Assembly (NCBI GenBank): GCA_947453205.1
Contig: CANGFT010000004.1
Location: 89,692-153,691 of the forward strand
Direction of reading: 5' to 3'
From: Beijerinckiaceae bacterium
GTDB taxonomy: Bacteria; Pseudomonadota; Alphaproteobacteria; Rhizobiales; Beijerinckiaceae
DNA: 64,000 bases
Within the stretch, counting starts at the first letter, position 1. Each line of letters opens with the position of its first letter. Of this stretch, positions 57,503-64,000 are shown piece after piece. The notes under the pieces were generated by a model. The model was not told where the DNA came from and ran no database searches. It worked only from the letters and a program-made list of their open reading frames with translations. Both the position numbers and the translations under genes were made by a program.

Positions 57503-58702
57503 ATGAGATCAATAGCTGGAAAGACCGTGACAGCGCTAATCGGCGCTGTCGTCTCAGTGGGACTCCTTTCGCCGGACCGCGCGCGCGCGGCCGACGAATA
57601 TATGGTCAATGCGATTCTACCGATGACAGGCAATGCTTCCTTTGTGGGCGTGTTGCATAGCGCCACACTGAAGCTGGCGGCGGAGACCATGAATAAGAAG
57701 GGTGGCGTCAATGGACGCATGTTCCAATTCAAGGTCTATGATGATCAGACGAGTCCGCAGGTGGCCGTGCAGGCGGCTAACGAGATCCTGGCGTCGAAGC
57801 CAGCGGTGATGATCGGGTCCAGTCTCGTTGCGATGTGCAACGCCGAGGCGCCCTTGCTAAAGAATGGTCCCTTCACCTACTGCATCTCGCCCGGCGTCTA
57901 TCCGCCCGCTGGCAGCTATATGTTCTCTGGCGGGGTCGCCACGAAGAATCTGCTCAGCGCTCTGGTAAGCTACATACGCAACAGGGGCATGACCCGCGTC
58001 GCCTCCATCACGAGCACCGACGCCACGGGACAGGACATCGAGAACTCCTTCGACGCGATTTTCGCACTACCGGAGAATAAGGACCTCAAGCTTGTGCAGC
58101 GCACACGCTTCACACTTGGCGATTTGAGCGTCTCCGCGCAGATGGCGAACATCAAGGCCGCCAATCCGGATATTCTGATCGCCTGGACAACCGGGGGCGC
58201 CATCGCCACCATTTTCAAATCGGCGATTCAAGCGGGGCTAGACGTGCCGATCGCCACCACCAATGGCAATCAGGCCAATATGGTGATGGAGCAGTTCGCA
58301 GAATTCGTCCCGAAGACGCTTTATATCCCGACTTCTATGTTCCCGGATAGTGAGGGCTTCCTGAAGTTGGATCCGCGCATCGAGGCGTCCCAGAAGGAGT
58401 TTTACCAGACCATGAAGGCGGGCAATCTCGCGGTTGACTATCTGTCAGCCGGCATCTGGGACGCAGCCATGCTGACGCTTTCATCTGTGCAGAAACTCGG
58501 ACCGCAGGCCACCGCCTCGCAGGTGCGAGAGCATATCGCTTCTCAGACCGACCTTGTCGGCATCAATGGCGTCTATGACTTCAAGGCTAATCCCCAACGT
58601 GGTCTCGATAGCCGCAATGCATTGGTCACTCGGTGGAGTGCGGCTGAAAAGAAATGGGTGGTTGTGAGCGGACCATCTGGCGAGATGCCCGTTCGTCCCT
58701 GA
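57503..58702 (+). CDS. Liv-type ABC substrate-binding protein
   Basis: 399 residues with a Sec signal (cleavage near DRARAADE). The mature start YMVNAILPMTGNASFVG belongs to Peripla_BP_6 proteins, with LVAMCNAEAPLLKNGPFTYC near 112 and a late GVYDFKANPQRGLD. AAAGGGAG precedes the ATG. It begins a four-gene importer operon (binding protein, LivH-LivM fusion, LivG, LivF) behind the FCD regulator. A terminator-like hairpin follows at 58723, so the binding protein may be made in excess over the membrane parts. The ligand is probably the aromatic substrate. Confidence 0.9.
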   Translation: MRSIAGKTVTALIGAVVSVGLLSPDRARAADEYMVNAILPMTGNASFVGVLHSATLKLAAETMNKKGGVNGRMFQFKVYDDQTSPQVAVQAANEILASKPAVMIGSSLVAMCNAEAPLLKNGPFTYCISPGVYPPAGSYMFSGGVATKNLLSALVSYIRNRGMTRVASITSTDATGQDIENSFDAIFALPENKDLKLVQRTRFTLGDLSVSAQMANIKAANPDILIAWTTGGAIATIFKSAIQAGLDVPIATTNGNQANMVMEQFAEFVPKTLYIPTSMFPDSEGFLKLDPRIEASQKEFYQTMKAGNLAVDYLSAGIWDAAMLTLSSVQKLGPQATASQVREHIASQTDLVGINGVYDFKANPQRGLDSRNALVTRWSAAEKKWVVVSGPSGEMPVRP

Positions 58703-58722
58703 CCATCTGCATTGACCTATCG

Positions 58723-58759
58723 CCGGCGGATGCTCCTCCGCCGGTTTCGTTTCTGTTTC
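58723..58759 (+). terminator. Terminator-like hairpin between binding protein and permease genes (partial terminator)
   Basis: Arms CCGGCGGA (58723-58730) and TCCGCCGG (58737-58744) form a perfect 8-bp stem with a six-base loop, followed by a T-rich stretch (TTTCGTTTCTGTTTCT). Since the permease and ATPase genes have no other visible promoter, it is probably an incomplete terminator that lowers their expression relative to the binding protein. Confidence 0.65.
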
Positions 58760-58777
58760 TGTGACCGGATTGAAACC

Positions 58778-60658
58778 TTGCTTGGTCTTATCGAGGCGCT
58801 GATTGGCGGCATCATCCAGGGCGGCGTTTATGCCGCCATCGCGCTTGGCTTTTCGCTTGTGTTTCGCGTCACGGGCGTAGTCAATCTTTCACAGGGCGCC
58901 TTTAGCGTGCTGGGCGCCATGGGCATGTATTTCTGCCAGGTGAAGTTCGGGATCCCCATCCTCCTGTCGGTGATCATTGCTGTGCTTGGAACAGCTCTGT
59001 TCGCCGCCATCGTGGGCGCGACGGCCTTCGTGCCAGCGGTTTTCAGGCTGCCGGTTAGCAACACCCTGATGTTGACGGCGGGGCTGCTTACCTTTTTCGA
59101 AGGCGTCACCCTCGTCGTGTGGGGCAATCAGCCCTATGCTCTGCCCACCTTTTCCGGCGAAGCCCCGATCCTACTCGCTGGCATTCGCATTCCCACGCAG
59201 GGTCTTTGGCTGTCGTCCGGATCTCTGGCGATCATCGTTGGCCTCTGGTGGCTGCTCCATCGCACCAGGATGGGACAGGCTCTGCTGGCCTCGGCGGAAA
59301 ATCCGTTGGCCGCGCGTCTCATGGGCGTCAACGTCGGGCGGATGATGGTGTTGGCCTTCGCTTTGGCGGCGGGCATCGGTGCGCTGACAGGGGTCTTATT
59401 CGCCCCCGTCGCTGCGATCCAGTTCGATTCCGGGCGCATGCTGTCGACTTCCGGTTTCATCGCCGTTGCGATTGGAGGCATGGGGACCTTCGGCGGCGCC
59501 GTCGTCGGCGGTCTGATATTGGGAATCGCGGGTCAGTTGGCGGCCTTCTATGTCTCCTCGCTCTTTGCAACGAGCCTGTCTCTAGCCTTGCTGATCGTCG
59601 TGTTGATCTGGCGTCCGGCAGGCCTCTTCAGGGCGGGCGCCGTTCAGCGCGTCGATGTCCGCGTCAATTCCATTATCCATCGCGCGCTGGTCCGCCTGCC
59701 GGGGCGGGCAGCCATCGCCCTTGGCGGCGTGCTGCTGGCTGTCTTCGGTTGCCTTCCCCTGTTGCCGTTGCCGCCCGGCGTCATCTCCTCTCTTGCGATT
59801 TCCATGATCATCTTTCTGGCGGTTCTGGGGCTCGATGTGCTGATGGGTTACACGGGTCAGGTGAGCCTGGGGCAGGCTGGCTTCATGGCGATCGGCGCTT
59901 ATGCGGCGGCCATTCTGGCCACGACCCATGAGTGGCCGCCGCTGCTGGCGACCCTCGCCGCCATGGGCCTGAGCCTTGTCTGCGCCTTCGCCCTGTCGCT
60001 GGTGACGGGACGGCTCCGGGGTCATTACCTCGCGCTGGCGACGCTGACCTTCGGCTTGCTGGTGGATTCCCTGACGGTCGGGCTGATCGACCTGACAGGT
60101 GGGCCCTCCGGCCTCGTCGGCATTCCCTCCTTCGCCATCGGCTCCTTTGAATTCGATTCATCCGAGCAGATGTACTATCTGGCGTTGGGCATTGCGGCTG
60201 TCGTCATCGTGTTGCTGGAAGGGGGTATGCGGTCGAGTTTCGGGCGCAGCCTGCAGGCTGTGCGTACCGATCAACTCGCCGCAGCCGCGCTTGGCGTGAA
60301 TGTGCCCGCAGTGAAGCTGGCCGCGCTTTGCATCTCCTCTGCGCTCGCGTCCCTCGCGGGCAGCCTTTACGCCTTCCAGTTTCACTTCCTGTCGCCTGAG
60401 ATGGTCTCGACGCCACGATCTTTCGACTTCATCTCCATGCTTGTGCTGGGTGGTGAGGGAACGTTGATCGGCGGCCTGCTTGGCGCTCTCTTCCTGACCA
60501 TGCTGCCCACGCTGGTGCAGTCGCTGGCCGTCTACAAAACTATCGTGTCGGGGCTCCTGCTCGTCGGAGCCATTCTCCTGCTGCCGGAAGGGCTGTTCGG
60601 ACGCATGGCTTTGTTTGTCGCGCGCCGTTGGACCAGCGGCGCCAGGGGCAAGGAGTAG
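58778..60658 (+). CDS. livH: Fused Liv-type permease (LivH-LivM)
   Basis: About 626 residues. The first half (about 1-285) is LivH-like: GGIIQGGVYAAIALGFSLVF near 10, SAENPLAARLMGVNVGRM, IGGMGTFGGAVVGGLILG. The second half (about 300-626) is LivM-like: GLDVLMGYTGQVSLGQAGF near 350, AVRTDQLAAAALGVNV near 500 and VLGGEGTLIGGLLGALF near 560. The TTG at 58778 is proposed because the frame's earlier starts (TTG 58712, ATG 58730) precede or fall in the hairpin at 58723-58744; no strong ribosome site marks any of them. It forms the whole membrane channel in one chain. Confidence 0.87.
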   Translation: MLGLIEALIGGIIQGGVYAAIALGFSLVFRVTGVVNLSQGAFSVLGAMGMYFCQVKFGIPILLSVIIAVLGTALFAAIVGATAFVPAVFRLPVSNTLMLTAGLLTFFEGVTLVVWGNQPYALPTFSGEAPILLAGIRIPTQGLWLSSGSLAIIVGLWWLLHRTRMGQALLASAENPLAARLMGVNVGRMMVLAFALAAGIGALTGVLFAPVAAIQFDSGRMLSTSGFIAVAIGGMGTFGGAVVGGLILGIAGQLAAFYVSSLFATSLSLALLIVVLIWRPAGLFRAGAVQRVDVRVNSIIHRALVRLPGRAAIALGGVLLAVFGCLPLLPLPPGVISSLAISMIIFLAVLGLDVLMGYTGQVSLGQAGFMAIGAYAAAILATTHEWPPLLATLAAMGLSLVCAFALSLVTGRLRGHYLALATLTFGLLVDSLTVGLIDLTGGPSGLVGIPSFAIGSFEFDSSEQMYYLALGIAAVVIVLLEGGMRSSFGRSLQAVRTDQLAAAALGVNVPAVKLAALCISSALASLAGSLYAFQFHFLSPEMVSTPRSFDFISMLVLGGEGTLIGGLLGALFLTMLPTLVQSLAVYKTIVSGLLLVGAILLLPEGLFGRMALFVARRWTSGARGKE

Positions 60659-60660
60659 TC

Positions 60661-61428
60661 ATGCTCACGTCCGCGCTTTCAATAAAAGGCGTCTCCCGCA
60701 GTTTCGGCGGGGTGCTCGCCGTGGATGATGTGTCCTTCGAGGTGGCCGAAGGCAGCCTCTGCGCGTTGATCGGGCCCAATGGCGCAGGCAAGACGACCCT
60801 GTTCAACGCTGTCACCAACATCTTTCCGCCAACGACCGGGAACGTCACCTGTTTCGGCCACGCCCTGCGGGATATGGAGGCGGCGTCCATCGCACGGCTT
60901 GGGCTCATCCGAACTTTCCAGAGCGCGCGCGTTTTTCCCGGCATGACCGTGCTGGAAAATGTGCTTGCGGGTGGGCATCTGCGAACCAGATCAAACCCTC
61001 TAGCGCAGATGTTCTATCTGCCCTCCGCACGCCGCGATGAGAGTCGGTTGCGTAAAAAGGCCGAAGCCTTGCTGGATCTGATCGGGCTCAGCCATATGGC
61101 CGAGGTCGCCGCTACTGATCTGCCAATGGGCGCACAGAAGACGCTGGAAGTAGCCCGCGCGTTAATGGCCGAACCCAGGTTGCTGCTGCTCGATGAACCC
61201 GCTGCGGGTTTGAACGACACGGAAACAGCGGAAATCGCCAATTTGCTCTGCGCCATCCGCGATGCGGGCGCCACCATTTTGGTGGTCGAACACAATATGT
61301 CTCTTGTGATGGGCATCGCCGATCATGTTGTGGTTCTGGATGCGGGCCGGGTGATCGCCGATGGAACGCCAGGCGAGGTGCAGGCAGATCGTCGCGTGAT
61401 CGAAGCCTATATCGGCATGGAGGGCTGA
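60661..61428 (+). CDS. livG: Liv-type ABC ATPase LivG
   Basis: 255 residues. Walker A GPNGAGKTT lies near 37-45, signature LPMGAQKTLEVARAL near 153, Walker B LLLDEPAAGLND near 176 and H-loop VVEHN near 207. FGHALRDMEAASIARLGLIRTFQSARVF shows the LivG Q-loop region. The ATG follows the permease stop by two bases, with AAGGAG in the permease end. It pairs with LivF (61430) to drive uptake for the aromatic cluster. Confidence 0.92.
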   Translation: MLTSALSIKGVSRSFGGVLAVDDVSFEVAEGSLCALIGPNGAGKTTLFNAVTNIFPPTTGNVTCFGHALRDMEAASIARLGLIRTFQSARVFPGMTVLENVLAGGHLRTRSNPLAQMFYLPSARRDESRLRKKAEALLDLIGLSHMAEVAATDLPMGAQKTLEVARALMAEPRLLLLDEPAAGLNDTETAEIANLLCAIRDAGATILVVEHNMSLVMGIADHVVVLDAGRVIADGTPGEVQADRRVIEAYIGMEG

Positions 61429-61429
61429 G

Positions 61430-62224
61430 ATGCTTGTCGCCAAGGGGCTCAGCGCCGGTTATGGCCGCAGCACCGTGCTGCACGACATCGATCTGGAGGT
61501 CAAGCCAGGCGAGATCGTCACCTTGATCGGCGCCAATGGGGCGGGCAAATCGACCCTCGCCAAGACCATTGCGGGATTGATCGAACCGCGCGGCGGAGTG
61601 TTGACGCTGGGTGGCGAGAACGCTCAGAACCTGTCCGCAAAGGAGCGCGTGCGCAGAGGACTTTGCCTTGTGCCGGAGGGGCGGCAGATCTTCGGATCGC
61701 TCTCCATTGAGGCAAATCTGCGGCTAGGCGCCTACGCCCATGCTGAAATGAGCGCTGCAGATATGGAGGCTTCCATACACCAGGCCTGTGAAGCCTTTCC
61801 GATCTTGCTAGCGCGCAGGCAAGAATCGGCGGCAAATCTTTCGGGAGGCCAGCAGCAGATGCTCGCCATTGCTCGGGGCTTGATGGCGAGACCGGTTTTG
61901 CTGGTGCTGGACGAGCCTTCCCTGGGCCTTGCGCCAAATCTGGTGAAAGACATTTTTCGATTGATCGCCAGCCTTCGCAGCACCGGGATCTCGATCCTCC
62001 TGTCCGAGCAAAATGCTCGGCAGAGCCTTGCCATCGCTGACCGCGCTTATGTGCTCGCGAATGGGCGCATCATCCATAGCGGCGAGGCAAAGGCCATCGC
62101 TGCTCAGTCTGATATCGCTCAAGCTTATCTTGGCGCAGGCCACCAGATAGGAGGCCAGGTTCAGGGAAACGCGCGTGTGGCTCAGATGCGGGATCTGCTT
62201 GTTGCATTCGCCAATGATCGTTGA
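61430..62224 (+). CDS. livF: Liv-type ABC ATPase LivF
   Basis: 264 residues. Walker A GANGAGKST near 33-41, signature LSGGQQQMLAIARGL near 138, Walker B LLVLDEPSLGLAP near 158 and the H-loop position reads LLSEQN near 191. The C-terminus is about 25 residues longer than usual for LivF. It begins one base after the LivG stop. Last gene of the importer operon; no clear terminator follows, and the next 400 bases hold no supported gene. Confidence 0.91.
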   Translation: MLVAKGLSAGYGRSTVLHDIDLEVKPGEIVTLIGANGAGKSTLAKTIAGLIEPRGGVLTLGGENAQNLSAKERVRRGLCLVPEGRQIFGSLSIEANLRLGAYAHAEMSAADMEASIHQACEAFPILLARRQESAANLSGGQQQMLAIARGLMARPVLLVLDEPSLGLAPNLVKDIFRLIASLRSTGISILLSEQNARQSLAIADRAYVLANGRIIHSGEAKAIAAQSDIAQAYLGAGHQIGGQVQGNARVAQMRDLLVAFANDR

Positions 62225-62638
62225 GTTCGCTATCTCGGCAAAGTTCTTGGTTCTTTGATGACGAGAAATCTAATTACCTAATGCAATATGGCTGGGCTTT
62301 TTGGATAGCTGACGGTTAGAAGTCGCGCTTAATAGGGCGCATGTTTGGCCTGAAGTTCCCCCCAAATATCGCAATTTCGTCTGTCTGGGCGCAGGCGCCC
62401 AAGATAACGCCTTTGCATCCACTCAAGGCCTCCCTTTGTAAGGGCCCCTCTATAACTTCCGGCCGCCTTAAGCCGGCGTTGCTTCGCGCAGGCGAAGCGG
62501 CGGCGACCGTTACTTCCTTCGAGGCCATTCACTCGAACACCCACTTTATAAATTACAGTCCCGATATCCCAAAACCCCAGCTGAAATTCCGTAGGTAATT
62601 GGATCGTCATTTTTGGGCGACGCTCATTAGCTCGCGCG
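62225..62638. other. Gap with a run of inverted repeats, no supported gene
   Basis: 414 bases between LivF and the excisionase-like gene. A minus-strand frame of about 93 residues (62329-62610) has no family likeness. The stretch 62386-62537 contains five perfect inverted repeats in succession and is listed separately. Composition is lower in GC than the flanking catabolic genes. It marks the border between the catabolic cluster and mobile DNA. Confidence 0.6.
62386..62537. ncRNA. Candidate structured RNA or hairpin-rich element (strand unknown)
   Basis: Five consecutive perfect inverted repeats: TGGGCGC/GCGCCCA (62386-62401), CCCTT/AAGGG (62432-62444), CCGGC/GCCGG (62459-62476), GCTTCGC/GCGAAGC (62481-62498) and TTCGAG/CTCGAA (62518-62537). 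Such density in a gap with no gene suggests a folded RNA or a mobile-element end. No known RNA family is recognised, and no flanking promoter is clear. Confidence 0.35.
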
Positions 62639-62974
62639 ATGAAGCGCGATCGAAAGCCCCCCATCTTGACGTCTGTCGCCCCTGCTTGGGCGCTGGAATG
62701 CAAGACCACACCTCAACATCAGCGCGTGGCGTCCCGCCAGGCAAGCTCTCTGTCTGAGCTTGTCTCTCCCAATCTGGCCCTTCTTCGTGTCGAGGAAGCC
62801 GCAGCGGTTCTCCAGGTGTCGTCAAAAACCGTCCGACGCCTGCTGACGCACGGCCATCTGAAGGCCATCCGCATCGGCCGCTCTGTGCGGATTCGCTTTT
62901 CAGAACTTGAGCGCTTGATCGCGACTGGTTGCCCCAGTGGAGGCAATTTTGGAGATGGGGGACACCATGATTGA
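62639..62974 (+). CDS. Excisionase-family helix-turn-helix protein
   Basis: 111 residues. The C-terminal half is an HTH_17/excisionase domain: LLRVEEAAAVLQVSSKTVRR (about residues 48-67) followed by HLKAIRIGRSVRIRFSELERL as wing and helix. The N-terminal 40 residues have no known fold. Such proteins help phage or island recombinases or act as small regulators. It lies 100 bases before a tyrosine-recombinase-like gene on the same strand, the usual neighbour. The ATG lacks a good ribosome site, so an internal start is possible. Confidence 0.75.
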   Translation: MKRDRKPPILTSVAPAWALECKTTPQHQRVASRQASSLSELVSPNLALLRVEEAAAVLQVSSKTVRRLLTHGHLKAIRIGRSVRIRFSELERLIATGCPSGGNFGDGGHHD

Positions 62975-63073
62975 GTGTTCGTTAGTACATCTGCATCTGA
63001 ACAGCGTTATTCTGGTATTTGGTGTAATAACGATTTGTAGCCCCTGTCCCCACCTGTCCTAACGAGGTCTCTC

Positions 63074-63856
63074 ATGTCCACGAAACAGAGTTCACGATTG
63101 ACACTGGCGGACGTTTTAGTCCGGATTTCTGGGGCAGACCTGCCACCCAAGGTGAAGGCAGACATGAGCTCGGCCGTCCGGAAGGTCGCCGCCGTCTTGG
63201 GCGCCGACCCTGGGCTGATTCCCGTCGATCCCGCAAATCTGCGCCGCCGTTTGGAGGGGATCTCGCATCAGGTTGCAGGGGTGAGCCCGGGGCGTTGGAA
63301 CAACATCCGTTCCTTGTTCGGCAAGGCGATCGCTATGGTCGCGCCCATGCTGCCAGGCCGCAGCGTGTTTCCGCTCTTACCGTCATGGGACGCCCTGGCG
63401 GGGGAGACGACCCTCAATTTCAACCGGCGCGTTCGGTTGCTGCCGATGCTGCGCTATTTTAGCGAGCGCGGGGTGGCGCCGGACGGCGTCACTCTCGCCC
63501 ATCTTGAGGGATATCGTCAGGCGATCCTTCAAGACCGTTTGCGCAGCAAGCCTGAGAAGGCGTGGGATGGTCTTGTTTGGGCATGGAACGCTTGCGTGCG
63601 CGAGGTGCCGGGCTGGCCGCAGGTTCCTATTCCCCGCGCGGAGAAGCGGGAGGTCTATATTTTTCCATGGAGCGCCTTTCCGGAATCGCTGCACGAGGAC
63701 GCGCGGGGGTATCTTCGGCGGCTGGAAGGAACGGACCTCAGCGAAGACGGGCCGCCAAAGCCTGCGCGCCCGGCAACCCTTGTGACCCGCGAACGCCAAC
63801 TTCGCATGGCCGCCTCCTCTCTCATTCACAAGGGCGTCCCCAAGGAGGATCTGTGA
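63074..63856 (+). pseudogene. Tyrosine recombinase/phage-integrase gene, truncated by an IS element
   Basis: 260 residues remain. The N-terminal part (about 1-235) is a DNA-binding core-like region of site-specific integrases, and PATLVTRERQLRMAASSLIHKGVPKEDL (about 233-260) is the recurrent SAM-like segment before the catalytic domain. The Arg-His-x-x-Arg-Tyr catalytic half is absent. The stop codon TGA at 63854-63856 is the first triplet of the IS terminal repeat, so the frame is cut by insertion and not naturally short. It was probably functional in island mobility together with the excisionase-like gene. Confidence 0.75.
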
Positions 63857-64000
63857 ACCGCCCCGGGTTTGCCGGAGGCTCCAACTCCTGAGTAGGATGG
63901 AGCGTCATGAGCAAAACAACGAACAAATTCTCACCTGAAGTCCGCGAGCGGGCGGTCAGACTTGTGCTGGACAACGAGGCTCAGCACGGAACACGCTGGC
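63854..64000 (+). mobile_element. IS3-family insertion sequence, left end (runs off the window)
   Basis: The left terminal sequence begins TGAACCGCCCCGGGTTTGCC, GC-rich and resembling IS3-family ends, directly inside the recombinase frame. The transposase OrfA starts 53 bases in. The right end and any target duplication lie outside the window, so the exact boundary is inferred. Confidence 0.8.
63907..64000 (+). CDS. IS3-family transposase OrfA (partial)
   Basis: 31 residues are seen before the window ends. The start MSKTTNKFSPEVRERAVRLV is the typical N-terminus of IS3-family OrfA helix-turn-helix proteins, which bind the element ends; OrfAB formed by frameshifting carries the catalytic DDE. 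GGATGGAGCGTC precedes the ATG. It belongs to the element that interrupts the recombinase gene. Confidence 0.88.
   Translation, partial: MSKTTNKFSPEVRERAVRLVLDNEAQHGTRW

Noticed and set aside
62329..62610. A minus-strand frame of about 93 residues in the hairpin-rich gap
   Set aside because: No ribosome site, no family likeness, and its sequence is dominated by inverted repeats.
1..64000. CRISPR arrays, rRNA, tRNA or prophage structural genes
   Set aside because: None were seen; the only regular tandem repeat is the protein-coding octad array.

Overview
The window is GC-rich, gene-dense DNA that reads as Alphaproteobacteria, most likely Hyphomicrobiales. The basis is the run of Liv-, Bug- and Tau-type solute-binding proteins, GGAGG-type ribosome sites with many GTG/TTG starts, and an exact FNR/FixK-type box. 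This is inferred from style; no rRNA or tRNA gene is present to confirm it. Nearly all of it is an accessory catabolic region in which small-molecule importers alternate with enzymes acting on carboxylic, cyclic and aromatic acids. Eleven periplasmic solute-binding proteins lie in 64 kb, several with no permease nearby.

Layout. 0-7.2 kb: the end of a Liv-type ABC importer (livF partial, livG, binding protein) read with a tightly overlapping operon for a cyclase-family hydrolase, a small cupin, an SDR and a 3-hydroxyacyl-CoA dehydrogenase; a divergent amidohydrolase/decarboxylase and an Ldh-type dehydrogenase follow. 7.4-10.3 kb: a two-component flavin monooxygenase, thioredoxin-2 with an overlapping rhodanese, and a methyltransferase. 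10.3-15.4 kb: two iron-type and two Bug-type binding proteins around an Asp/Glu racemase-superfamily enzyme, with no permeases. 15.4-18.2 kb: a 16-fold octapeptide-repeat protein, a potassium channel with two tandem voltage sensors, and a small exported protein behind an FNR/FixK-type box. 18.4-27.1 kb: an IclR regulator divergent from hydantoinase/oxoprolinase A and B genes and a complete iron-type ABC importer. 27.2-33.1 kb: a PEP-mutase/isocitrate-lyase-type lyase, a Cys-less isochorismatase-like protein, a GntR regulator, a LeuC/LeuD-type hydro-lyase pair and an arylmalonate decarboxylase-like enzyme. These could together hydrate and cleave an alkyl-maleate-type acid. 33.1-37.1 kb: a taurine/nitrate-type ABC importer and an FAD monooxygenase. 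37.3-44.2 kb: a MetE/URO-D-like protein divergent from a Liv importer (with an LivM-LivG fusion) that ends in an extradiol dioxygenase. 44.6-62.2 kb: a ring-hydroxylation and ring-cleavage cluster made of a P450, an FAD hydroxylase, a gentisate-dioxygenase-like cupin, an FAH hydrolase, an MhpD-type hydratase, a class II aldolase, an SDR and a luciferase-like enzyme, with an FCD-GntR regulator and another Liv importer (LivH-LivM fusion). Copies of a TTGTCAGACAA-like motif precede its transcription units. 62.2-64 kb: a mobile border with a hairpin-rich gap, an excisionase-like HTH protein, and a tyrosine-recombinase gene cut by an IS3-family element that runs off the window.

The most unusual items are the VSD-VSD-pore channel with its FNR/FixK-type box, the exact-period octapeptide protein, the FCD-GntR motif set, the alkyl-malate module, and several enzymes that lack canonical catalytic residues. 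No CRISPR array, rRNA or tRNA was seen.
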